Shown: piece by piece, positions 1 to 5,844 of the stretch
Position numbering within the stretch: the stretch's first letter is position 1
Layout: each line of letters starts with the position of its first letter
Assembly: GCA_012962055.1 (NCBI GenBank)
Contig: DTYD01000152.1
Span: 1-5,945 of the forward strand
DNA: 5,945 nucleotides
From: Hadesarchaea archaeon
GTDB taxonomy: Archaea > Hadarchaeota > Hadarchaeia > Hadarchaeales > Hadarchaeaceae
Direction of reading: 5' to 3'
Notes under the pieces: model-generated
What the model saw: the letters and a program-made list of their open reading frames with translations, nothing else
Databases searched by the model: none
What the model was told of the DNA's origin: nothing
Translations under genes and position numbers: made by a program

Positions 1-60
1 CTAATCCCTTTTTCTGTGCATGATTTGGCCAACCTAGATTTATTTTTGAGAGAATTTTTC

Positions 61-498
61 TCATGCATGGCCGAGGTCTCCTTTGTAAGAGCGAGCGCAG
101 TACATACAACAGAACATCAACGTTCTTCCCATAATCCGTTCCCTGTGCCCACCTTCATAGACTTTGCAACCACAGTGGGCGCATTTCAGCTTTGGCTCAA
201 GCACGATCGAAACCAAATCGTTGAATCGTGTCATGAGCATTGCGCATGTCTTCCGCCCTTTACGAGTCAGGACGTAAACTTTCTTTTTTTTCTTTCCGAC
301 CATTGTCGTCTTATAGACGACTAAACCTTTTTTCTTTAGATTCTTGAGCAAGGGATAGATCTGGCCAGCGGACGGTTTTTTCCCCGTTTTTTCCTTGAGC
401 TTGGTCATCAGCTCGTATTCATGTCTTGGTGTCTCGTTTAGCAAGAGGAAGGTGTAGAACTTGGTGAGATTCGTGATGTGTTCTCGTTCGCCGACCAT
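61..498 (-). CDS. PadR-family transcriptional regulator with C-terminal TRASH-like metal-binding domain
   Basis: A 145-residue DNA-binding regulator. Residues 1-90 fit a PadR winged helix: an N-terminal helix with LTKFYTFLLL, a recognition-helix region with the PadR-typical 'SAGQIYPLLKNLKKKGLV' (43-60), and a lysine-rich wing (about 68-75) leading into 'YVLTRKG'. The C-terminus (about 104-140) has Cys106, Cys109 and Cys111, then 'FCCMYCARSY' with Cys130, Cys131 and Cys134. This spacing matches TRASH/YHS-like metal-sensing domains. A cytosolic metal-responsive repressor is inferred; the metal and targets are unknown. The ATG is preceded by GGTG (504-507, minus strand) at 5 bases, which supports this start. 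No metal transporter or metallochaperone gene lies in the window, so self-regulation or a target outside it is likely. The family assignment is firm; the metal role is inferred. Confidence 0.88.
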   Translation of the reverse strand: MVGEREHITNLTKFYTFLLLNETPRHEYELMTKLKEKTGKKPSAGQIYPLLKNLKKKGLVVYKTTMVGKKKKKVYVLTRKGRKTCAMLMTRFNDLVSIVLEPKLKCAHCGCKVYEGGHRERIMGRTLMFCCMYCARSYKGDLGHA

Positions 499-508
499 GA
501 TTGCACCA

Positions 509-522
509 TCTTAATATTAAGA
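509..522. promoter_or_regulatory. 14-bp perfect palindrome, candidate operator of the PadR gene
   Basis: TCTTAATATTAAGA is a perfect 14-base palindrome starting 11 bases upstream of the regulator's ATG. It lies between the TATA-like stretch (525-530) and the start codon, where a bound dimer would block transcription initiation. PadR proteins bind as dimers and often regulate themselves, so an operator is plausible. It is AT-rich and could instead be part of the core promoter or chance. Confidence 0.4.
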
Positions 523-524
523 GG

Positions 525-530
525 ATATAT
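525..530 (-). promoter_or_regulatory. TATA-like box for the PadR regulator gene
   Basis: The minus strand reads ATATAT here, about 27-32 bases before the ATG of the regulator. That suits an archaeal TATA box with transcription starting near 500-503 and a very short leader. The likely end of the insertion element (531) abuts it, so any BRE element would be supplied by the insertion sequence. Confidence 0.4.
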
Positions 531-538
531 GTCAAGTA

Positions 539-559
539 CCGCCGGTCAAAGACCGGCGG
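539..559. repeat. Perfect 9-bp hairpin, likely right-end hairpin of the insertion element
   Basis: CCGCCGGTC (539-547), loop AAA (548-550), GACCGGCGG (551-559). An outer GTCAA (531-535) and TTGAC (566-570) are also complementary, extending the structure with a bulge. It probably serves as the single-stranded hairpin recognised by the Y1 transposase. It could also affect transcripts running from tnpA into the downstream regulator. Confidence 0.6.
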
Positions 560-567
560 CATGAGTT

Positions 568-600
568 GACGTTTCCGGCTAGGCGAAGTCGGCAAGCGTC
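568..600. repeat. Second imperfect hairpin just after the tnpA stop
   Basis: GACGTTTCCGGC (568-579) pairs with GTCGGCAAGCGTC (588-600) over 12 pairs, including two G-T wobbles (572:596 and 578:589) and one bulged C (593), around an 8-base loop (580-587). It begins 2 bases beyond the tnpA stop codon. It may be a second recognition structure or a structured 3' end of the tnpA transcript. No T-run follows on the minus strand, so a classical terminator is not supported. Confidence 0.45.
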
Positions 601-602
601 CA

Positions 603-1055
603 CTATTTTGCATTCGTCGTTTTCTTTCCTTGGCTTCTCACGTATACATCGATCTCTGAGCATGTGCGCTCGCCCACGCTGTCGAAGTAATACGCGGGAC
701 TCCAGAGCCCACTTCCCCAGAAGTACCTGCGCTTGAGGTACGGGAACCCGCGCAGGAGCCTGTAGCCGGAGTTGCCCTTCAGGATCTTGGCCATGCTCGC
801 CGGGGAGTGGTTCGGCCCCGCGTCGACGGTGAGGTGCACATGGTCGCGGTCGAAGCCGAACTCGCGGATGCTCATGCCATGCCCCCCAGCAGCCTCTTGG
901 AGGATCTCCGCGCATCTTTCCCTCACGCGCTCGTCGTCGAATACCCTGTGACAGTATTTCGCCTTGAAGCACACGTGCATGACGTTCTTCCCGACGCTCG
1001 AGCTGTAACTTTTTATAGAAGCTCCACTAATCTGATCCATAGACAAATCCCTCAT
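603..1055 (-). CDS. tnpA: IS200/IS605-family Y1 (HUH) transposase TnpA
   Basis: A 150-residue single-domain transposase of normal length for the family. It moves DNA as single strands through a 5'-phosphotyrosine link. The metal-binding HUH motif is 'DHVHLTVD' (His72, His74) and the catalytic tyrosine is Tyr138 in 'EIDVYVRSQGKK'. Family-typical stretches include 'KYCHRVF' (34-39), 'KILKGNSGYRLL' (90-101) and 'GLWSPAYYFDSVG' (116-128). All catalytic residues are present, so the protein may be active. The first ATG gives 150 residues, but GAGGGA lies 7 bases before a second in-frame ATG at 1040, which would give 145 residues starting MDQIS and may be the true start. A weak TATA-like TTTAAT lies at 1090-1095. 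No tnpB partner is present. GC content is visibly higher than in the neighbours. Confidence 0.93.
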   Translation of the reverse strand: MRDLSMDQISGASIKSYSSSVGKNVMHVCFKAKYCHRVFDDERVRERCAEILQEAAGGHGMSIREFGFDRDHVHLTVDAGPNHSPASMAKILKGNSGYRLLRGFPYLKRRYFWGSGLWSPAYYFDSVGERTCSEIDVYVRSQGKKTTNAK

Positions 1056-1231
1056 AAACTTGTATTAGGGAATTGATGTACCCTATTGGATTAAACTCGG
1101 ATATGATCAGGTTCCATCTTGTTGGTTATGAAAACGGTAATAGGTGCGTAATCGGTTCAAGAGATTAGGAATGTCAGGGGGGGAGAGTACGGGAAAAGAA
1201 CGCAAATGAAGGATAACTTGAGTTTTTGCAC

Positions 1232-2323
1232 TCAGCTGATTACATTTTCCAGTCCCACTTCTCTCGCTATTTTTAATGCAGCATCCATTTCATCAGCAGT
1301 TGTCCTTCGCCGAAGCTCCTCAAACTCCCGTGCTTTATATTCAGGTCTAAACTGGGGCATTATGTTGGTTCGTGCCGTTGAACCCAAATTCCTGGCAATC
1401 CACTCAAGCACAGGACGCGTGCAGCATTCCACGTTGTTAGGCAACACCAAATGTCGGATGATGAGTTCCGCATCAGCATAGGCCAACCGGTGATTGCGTG
1501 TCACGACTTCCCAGTAGTTATTAACTTTCGAGTACCTCAAGGCACAAGCATCATTTCCATACTTCAGATCCGTCAAAAAAACATCTTGCGTACCAAATAA
1601 CAGTTTCATTGACTCAAGCGACATGAAGAAATTTGAATTCCACACGCTAGGGATGCTAGTTTTACATTCGTTTAACGCGGCAAGAATAACATGCAAGTTG
1701 GGAGTAGGTTCGCCGCCGACCCAATTAACGTTTCGCGCTCCTTCTCGACGATTCGCTTCGATCAGTTTGGCCAAGGTTTGGGGCGAAACCTCCACTCCGC
1801 CTTTAGGGTCCTGAGAGATATCCCAATTTTGACATAAGCAGCATTTGAACGTACAGCCGTTGAAGAAGATAGTGTAGCTTGGTACGAGTTCAGGCTCCTC
1901 GCCATGATGCATGAACTCGGATGCTACCCGCGATCGCTCTCCCACCCCGCATGTTCCTTTCTCCCCTTCAGTCCGATCGACTCCACATCTTCGCTCGCAA
2001 AAGTGACATGATCTCAGGATTCTCTTGGCAAGCTCCACCTTCAAATCTAAGAGCGAGGGTTCAGTCTGCTTCAGATTTTTGAGTTTTGTTTTACCTTTAT
2101 CGACATCCGCAAGTAATTTCCGAAACTTTTTTAGTCCCCGCTCGTGAGTGCTCCATAGTTCCTCGTCGCTCGCTGACAAATCGATTCCAACCCCGACATG
2201 CTTGCACACTTGAAATCGTGCAGGGAGCATGTTCTCCATTACGGCAAAGTATCTTCCAAGAGCACCCCGCGCTTTTTCGTCGCTAAGCACCTCCACCGTG
2301 TCGGGTCTGAAAATCCGCCACAC
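1232..2323 (-). CDS. Radical SAM protein, PflA/PflX-like (COG1313-type)
   Basis: A 363-residue iron-sulfur protein. The radical SAM signature 'NGCTFKCCLCQNW' supplies Cys157, Cys161 and Cys164 (CxxxCxxC) for the 4Fe-4S cluster that cleaves S-adenosylmethionine. 'GGEPTP' (203-208) is the glycine-rich SAM-binding motif, and 'DVFLTDLKYG' (247-256) matches the activase-type barrel. Ahead of the barrel is a second cysteine set, Cys106, Cys109, Cys113 and Cys125, in a 'CHFCERRCGVDR...GTCGVGE' layout typical of PflX-like proteins. About 100 residues of unrecognised N-terminal sequence precede it. The start is GTG (2321-2323) with GGAG 5 bases upstream; the nearby ATG at 2338-2340 is out of frame. 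No glycyl-radical enzyme or MEMO1/AMMECR1 partner is in the window, so the substrate is unknown. It stands alone, divergent from the PRPP synthase operon. Confidence 0.85.
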   Translation of the reverse strand: MWRIFRPDTVEVLSDEKARGALGRYFAVMENMLPARFQVCKHVGVGIDLSASDEELWSTHERGLKKFRKLLADVDKGKTKLKNLKQTEPSLLDLKVELAKRILRSCHFCERRCGVDRTEGEKGTCGVGERSRVASEFMHHGEEPELVPSYTIFFNGCTFKCCLCQNWDISQDPKGGVEVSPQTLAKLIEANRREGARNVNWVGGEPTPNLHVILAALNECKTSIPSVWNSNFFMSLESMKLLFGTQDVFLTDLKYGNDACALRYSKVNNYWEVVTRNHRLAYADAELIIRHLVLPNNVECCTRPVLEWIARNLGSTARTNIMPQFRPEYKAREFEELRRRTTADEMDAALKIAREVGLENVIS

Positions 2324-2339
2324 GTATTCTCCAAGTACA

Positions 2340-2350
2340 TTTTTAAATTA
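2340..2350 (+). promoter_or_regulatory. TATA-like box of the PRPP synthase operon, in the divergent intergenic region
   Basis: TTTTTAAATTA sits 30-40 bases before the prs ATG in the 56-base gap between the divergent genes. It would place the transcription start near 2370, leaving a short leader that still holds the GAGGA Shine-Dalgarno sequence (2370-2374), 5 bases before the ATG. The motif is nearly symmetric, but it is too close to the GTG of the radical SAM gene to be its main TATA box unless that transcript is leaderless. Confidence 0.5.
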
Positions 2351-2379
2351 TTGGACTAAAGGGTTGCGCGAGGACGACA

Positions 2380-3243
2380 ATGATAGTAATTAGCGGTTCG
2401 GCCTCCCCTAAACTTTCACTTCGTGTGGCAAAGCGCCTAAAGTGTAAGTTGATTAAACCGGAAATGTCGAGTTTTCCGGATGGAGAAAACTATACGCGTA
2501 TAGACGCCGATTTAAAAGGTGAGCACGTTTTGGTCGTTCAATCCACATGTTACCCCCAAAACGACAATTTGATTGAGCTTTGTTTTCTGATAGGGGCCGT
2601 CAAAAACCTTGGGGCTGAGCGTATCACGGCTTTCGTGCCATACCTCGCCTACGCCCGACAGGACAAACAATTCAAACCCGGAGAGGCAATAAGCATCCAT
2701 ACTGTCTGCAAGCTGATCGAAGCCACCGGGGCAACCAATTTTGTAACCGTCGATGCGCACCATGAGGAGATAATGAGAAACTTCTCAATCCCGGCATACA
2801 ATCTCACCGCCATGCCATTGTTAGGTCGATATCTCAGCAAGCTTAAGTTAAAAGACCCTGTAGTTTTGGGGGCGGACAAGGGCGCTATCGAGCGGGCTAG
2901 GCACGTGGCTCTGGAGATGGAGGTGGAATATGATTATCTTGAAAAGAAGAGGATCACTCCTGAAAAAGTCGTTATTCGACCAAAGCGTTTGGACCTGGTC
3001 AACAGAGATGTGGTGATAGTAGACGATATAATAAGCACAGGATGGACGATCGTGGAAGCAGCTAAGATGCTCAAACATCAGGAAGCGCGCAGGATTTACA
3101 CTGCCTGCACACATCCGGTATTTGTTGGGAATGCCCTTCGGAGAATTCGGACAGCAGGAGTCAAAAAAGTCGTGACCACAGATACTATTGAGCGCAAGGA
3201 GAGCGTGGTTTCGGTAGCCTCCCTCATCTCCAACGTGATTTAA
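2380..3243 (+). CDS. prs: Ribose-phosphate pyrophosphokinase (PRPP synthase)
   Basis: A 287-residue cytosolic enzyme making 5-phosphoribosyl 1-diphosphate from ribose 5-phosphate and ATP, the entry to purine, pyrimidine, histidine and tryptophan synthesis. The length fits the short archaeal type (bacterial enzymes are about 310-320). Visible motifs are 'SSFPDGE' (30-36), the ATP-binding 'YLAYARQDKQFKPGEAIS' (88-105), 'VDAHHEE' (124-130), and the PRPP loop 'VIVDDIISTGWTI' (212-224) with Asp215 and Asp216. The loop normally reads TGGT; here Trp222 replaces the second glycine, which is odd. The ATG is supported by GAGGA 5 bases upstream. It is the first gene of a plus-strand operon with a tRNA methyltransferase (12 bases downstream) and RNase Z. 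Confidence 0.93.
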   Translation: MIVISGSASPKLSLRVAKRLKCKLIKPEMSSFPDGENYTRIDADLKGEHVLVVQSTCYPQNDNLIELCFLIGAVKNLGAERITAFVPYLAYARQDKQFKPGEAISIHTVCKLIEATGATNFVTVDAHHEEIMRNFSIPAYNLTAMPLLGRYLSKLKLKDPVVLGADKGAIERARHVALEMEVEYDYLEKKRITPEKVVIRPKRLDLVNRDVVIVDDIISTGWTIVEAAKMLKHQEARRIYTACTHPVFVGNALRRIRTAGVKKVVTTDTIERKESVVSVASLISNVI

Positions 3244-3255
3244 CGAGGGGCCGCC

Positions 3256-4293
3256 ATGCAAAGATTAATGTTCGTACTTTCAGGAGAACATCCAACGCTT
3301 CCGGCCGCGGAGGCCACGGCCGCCATCCAAGCCGAACACCGAGCATTCAAAATAGTGGAACAGCTTGATCAAGTGTTGGTAGCTGAGACCAAGGCGAATC
3401 CAGACTCTCTCGCATCTCGGTTGGCCATGTCACGAGGAATTTGCAACCACCTGTGTACTCCGATTGCCACTGAGAGAGAAATCTTGGAAGCAGTCGGGAG
3501 TTCGGATATAGTCGACTTGATTCCGCACGGCAAGAGCTTTGCCGTCCACGTCAAACGCGTGCGGAGGAGTGCCCTCCACATCGATACGCTCAACCTTTCA
3601 AAGAAACTCGCAGAACTTGTAGCGGGGGAGGTCGACTTCAGGGTGGATTTGGCCCATCCAGATGTTGAACTTTTGGGTATATTGACGGATGAGCGATGCG
3701 TGTTCGGTATAACTGCTGCGCGAGTGGATCGAAGTCAGTTCACGAAACGTCGCCCGAGCCTCAGGCCAGCTTTTCACCCCAGCACGCTTTCGGCAGACTT
3801 CGCTCGCTGCATGGTCAATTTAGCCAGGACTCCCCGGAACGGCACCCTCCTAGATCCCTTTTGCGGTGTCGGTGGGATCCTGATCGAAGGAGGGTTGATT
3901 GGAACGAAATTGATAGGCATCGATATCGAGCGCGAAATGATCGATGGTGCCCGTCGCAACCTCGAGGCCAATGGGATAAAGGATTTCCAGCTCATGGTAG
4001 GGGATGCACGTAAACCCCCTGCTGTGGAGGCTGATGCAATCGTAACGGACCCACCATATGGACGTCAAGCCACGACCAAAGGGGCCAAACTGGAGGACCT
4101 CTACAAGCAAGCGTTACCGTCTATGGCAGGTGTGCTCAAGGAGAGGGGATATCTGTGCGTGACATCATCCGCAGAACTTGAACTTGAATACATGGCTAGC
4201 GAAGCAGGGTTTCGTATGATCGAGCGCCACGAACAGCATGTACATAAAAGTTTGACGCGGCGGATTTACGTATTCAGGAGGAAAAAAGGATGA
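3256..4293 (+). CDS. THUMP-domain tRNA (guanine-10-N2) methyltransferase, Trm11/TrmG10 type
   Basis: A 345-residue enzyme expected to methylate N2 of guanine 10 in tRNA, using S-adenosylmethionine. The archaeal relatives make mono- and dimethylguanosine. Residues about 1-160 form a diverged ferredoxin-like plus THUMP RNA-binding part. The link 'KRRPSLRPAFHPSTLSADFA' (164-183) is characteristic. The Rossmann methyltransferase follows with motif I 'DPFCGVGGILIE' (200-211), acidic 'GIDIE' (221-225), 'GDAR' (249-252) and catalytic motif IV 'TDPPYGR' (264-270); the DPPY form indicates methylation of an exocyclic amino group. GAGGGG (3245-3250) lies 5 bases before the ATG. The stop overlaps the RNase Z start in ATGA. 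Other THUMP methyltransferases, such as those acting on G6, are the main alternative. Confidence 0.87.
   Translation: MQRLMFVLSGEHPTLPAAEATAAIQAEHRAFKIVEQLDQVLVAETKANPDSLASRLAMSRGICNHLCTPIATEREILEAVGSSDIVDLIPHGKSFAVHVKRVRRSALHIDTLNLSKKLAELVAGEVDFRVDLAHPDVELLGILTDERCVFGITAARVDRSQFTKRRPSLRPAFHPSTLSADFARCMVNLARTPRNGTLLDPFCGVGGILIEGGLIGTKLIGIDIEREMIDGARRNLEANGIKDFQLMVGDARKPPAVEADAIVTDPPYGRQATTKGAKLEDLYKQALPSMAGVLKERGYLCVTSSAELELEYMASEAGFRMIERHEQHVHKSLTRRIYVFRRKKG
4276..4281 (+). promoter_or_regulatory. Shine-Dalgarno sequence of rnz inside the methyltransferase gene
   Basis: AGGAGG, 8 bases before the rnz ATG and inside the last codons of the upstream gene. With the ATGA overlap it points to translational coupling of the two tRNA-maturation genes and fixes the rnz start. 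Confidence 0.8.
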
Positions 4294-5219
4294 AACTCAT
4301 TTTTCTGGGCACGAGCGGTAGTATTCCCACTCTCAAGCGAGGACTCCCCGCGATAGCTATAAGGCGGGAACGGGAACTCCTCTTGTTCGATGTTGGCGAG
4401 GGTGCGCAGAGACAAATGGTCCTTGCAGACTTGAGTCCAATGAAGCTAGACACCATCTTCATAACCCATCTGCACGGCGACCACTTTCTAGGGCTGGCCG
4501 GTCTCGTGCAGACGATGTCGTTGATGGACCGGGAGAAAAAGCTTGAAATTTATTGCCCGAAGGGTGAGGGTGGAAGGATACGGAATTATCTCGAGGTCCC
4601 CCACTACACGCTCACTTTCGATGTTGATGTTCACGAGCTTGAAGCAGGGGAAGAGGTCCGTCGAGAGGGTTACCGAATTTTAACGTCAGAGGTTGACCAC
4701 TCAGTTCCAGCTCTGGCGTATGCGCTGGTCGAGGATGAACGGCCGGGGCGTTTCGACCCGGAACGGGCTAAAGCTTTAGGAGTCAAACCCGGCCCGGACT
4801 TTTCACGGCTCAGAGCGGGAGAGATTCTAAGGACGAGGGGCGGCAAGGTGGTGAAACCAAGAGACGTGATAGGACCCCCCCGCCCTGGAAGGAAGGTCGT
4901 TTACGTTGGCGACACAAGACCATCCGAGATAGTTGAGTTAGCCCGAGGAGCAGACGTGTTGATCCACGATTGTACGCTTTCCGATGAACTCCTAAAAAAA
5001 GCGGAAGAAAGCACCCACTCCACACCTAGTGGGGCAGCAAACATCGCAAAACGCGCCGGGGTCAAACAGCTTGTGCTTTTCCACATAAGTCCAAGGTATG
5101 AGGACGATTCCGTACTTTTGGAACAGGCGCGACAGATTTTTCCAAACACTGTAGTTGCGCGCGACCTTATGGTGATCGAATTGCCGCTTAGAGGTGAGCG
5201 GGCTCAGCTGGAAGGTTAG
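4290..5219 (+). CDS. rnz: Ribonuclease Z (tRNA 3'-processing endonuclease)
   Basis: A 309-residue metallo-beta-lactamase-fold endonuclease that cuts pre-tRNA just after the discriminator base so that CCA can be added. The length is normal for the short RNase Z form. Zinc ligands visible are the 'THLHGDH' motif (His60, His62, Asp64, His65), His137 in 'VDHSVPALAY', Asp208 in 'YVGDT' and His266 in 'LFHISPRY'. The conserved His243 occurs in 'STHSTPSGAA'. The flexible tRNA-binding arm lies around residues 150-178, with a glycine-proline pair at 168-169. The N-terminal 'FLGTSGSIPT' and 'LLFDVGEGAQRQ' are family hallmarks. It is the last gene of the operon, and coupling to the upstream methyltransferase suggests coordinated tRNA maturation. 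All catalytic residues are intact. Confidence 0.96.
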   Translation: MKLIFLGTSGSIPTLKRGLPAIAIRRERELLLFDVGEGAQRQMVLADLSPMKLDTIFITHLHGDHFLGLAGLVQTMSLMDREKKLEIYCPKGEGGRIRNYLEVPHYTLTFDVDVHELEAGEEVRREGYRILTSEVDHSVPALAYALVEDERPGRFDPERAKALGVKPGPDFSRLRAGEILRTRGGKVVKPRDVIGPPRPGRKVVYVGDTRPSEIVELARGADVLIHDCTLSDELLKKAEESTHSTPSGAANIAKRAGVKQLVLFHISPRYEDDSVLLEQARQIFPNTVVARDLMVIELPLRGERAQLEG

Positions 5220-5249
5220 TTCATCTTAACTCACATAACCCTCTTTTCT
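5220..5249 (+). terminator. Short convergent gap with pyrimidine-rich tract, possible operon end
   Basis: Only 30 bases separate the stops of the convergent rnz and deaminase genes. The plus strand carries CCCTCTTTTCTT (5239-5250), and a run of six T at 5260-5265 lies just inside the deaminase gene. Archaeal termination often uses T-rich tracts without hairpins, so the operon may end here. No hairpin was found. Confidence 0.3.
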
Positions 5250-5840
5250 TCATCGCCCGTTTTTTGCTCCATTTTTGAAAATTATCAATTTTTCGTTTGC
5301 CGGGAGGCCGAGCACGTTATCCATCTTCTTTCCCCCTCGAGATTGCTTAAGTTTACTCAGGTAATTTTTGGTGTCCTCCTTGACCCACTCAGAAACTTTG
5401 GTTTTAATTATAGTACTATCGGATTTTTTCGTCACGACCTCTTTAATCCCAGCATTTATTATCGCCCGCTTGCACCTGTCACATGGTTTTCCCTCAATAG
5501 GAGAACCGTCTCCAAAATCCTGCCCGTAGAGATAGAGGACCCCGCCTAAAACGCTTGTGCCATGTCTCGCAGCATTGATAATGCAATTTTCCTCACTATG
5601 AATACCGGGGCAGTAATCATACCCAGAATAGTGAGGAAGCCTGAGCTCGTCCTTTAGACAACCCACCTCCATGCAGTTCACAACCCCTCTCGCCGGACCG
5701 TTGTAACCCGTAGCGACCACGGCATCCTCCCGAACGACTATGGCCCCAAACTGCCGTCTTATGCAGGATGATCTCAGGCAAACGGATTTCGCTATTTCCA
5801 AATAGTACTCATCCTTATTCGGTCGGACATACTTGGACAT
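5250..5840 (-). CDS. Deoxycytidylate (dCMP) deaminase-like zinc enzyme
   Basis: A 196-residue member of the cytidine/dCMP deaminase superfamily, likely turning dCMP into dUMP for thymidylate synthesis. The N-terminus 'RPNKDEYYLEIAKSV' and 'RSSCIRRQFGAIVV' (23-36) are typical of the dCMP/ComEB group, as is 'ATGYNGPARGVVNC' (43-56). The catalytic zinc site is 'HSEEN' (His81, proton-shuttling Glu83) with 'PCDRC' (Cys120, Cys123). Cys26, Cys56, Cys61 and Cys77 match positions that hold a second structural zinc in the family. Between the two catalytic motifs 'YGQDFGDGSPIEGKPC' is longer than in classical enzymes, and about 50 residues follow the core, partly lysine-rich. It may therefore be a subtype with a related nucleotide substrate. 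The ATG has a weak GTGA 4 bases upstream. It is convergent with rnz. Confidence 0.85.
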   Translation of the reverse strand: MSKYVRPNKDEYYLEIAKSVCLRSSCIRRQFGAIVVREDAVVATGYNGPARGVVNCMEVGCLKDELRLPHYSGYDYCPGIHSEENCIINAARHGTSVLGGVLYLYGQDFGDGSPIEGKPCDRCKRAIINAGIKEVVTKKSDSTIIKTKVSEWVKEDTKNYLSKLKQSRGGKKMDNVLGLPANEKLIIFKNGAKNGR

Positions 5841-5844
5841 GCTA

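Larger units (their letters stand above)
531..1100 (-). mobile_element. IS200/IS605-type insertion element, tnpA only (left boundary of element uncertain)
   Basis: The element consists of a Y1 transposase gene and a structured right end. Read in the transposase direction, the region after the tnpA stop holds two hairpins, and the second is followed by TACTTGAC ending at position 531. Subterminal hairpins and a short TTGAC/TCAA-like cleavage motif are typical of IS200/IS605 right ends, so 531 is proposed as the end. The other end lies beyond 1055. One candidate is a weak hairpin (TAGGG 1066-1070 with CCCTA 1081-1085, 10-base loop), but I could not fix the cleavage site and the stated 1100 is approximate. 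No tnpB or IscB-like gene is present. High GC in the coding part suggests recent arrival or a different host history. Confidence 0.6.

Noticed and set aside
50..62. Hairpin GAGAA-AAA-TTCTC at the end of the PadR gene
   Set aside because: Five AT-rich pairs without a following T-run on the minus strand; too weak to call a terminator.
532..972. Long open frame on the minus strand overlapping tnpA
   Set aside because: It is an arginine- and proline-rich shadow produced by the GC-rich tnpA sequence and lacks a recognisable domain; tnpA has all catalytic motifs.
1177..1183. Run of seven G, possible phase-variable tract
   Set aside because: It lies in non-coding sequence between tnpA and the radical SAM gene with no frame to switch.
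1056..1231. Gap between tnpA and the radical SAM gene as a possible small gene or RNA gene
   Set aside because: No open frame with a good ribosome site, no tRNA-like fold and no strong hairpin seen; it probably holds the left end of the insertion element and the 3' region of the radical SAM gene.
1219..1234. Small hairpin TGAGT/ACTCA at the radical SAM stop codon, as a terminator
   Set aside because: Only 5 pairs, it overlaps the stop codon, and no T-run follows on the minus strand.
2848..3261. 137-codon antisense frame over prs
   Set aside because: It is opposite a gene with clear PRPP synthase motifs and has no recognisable domain.
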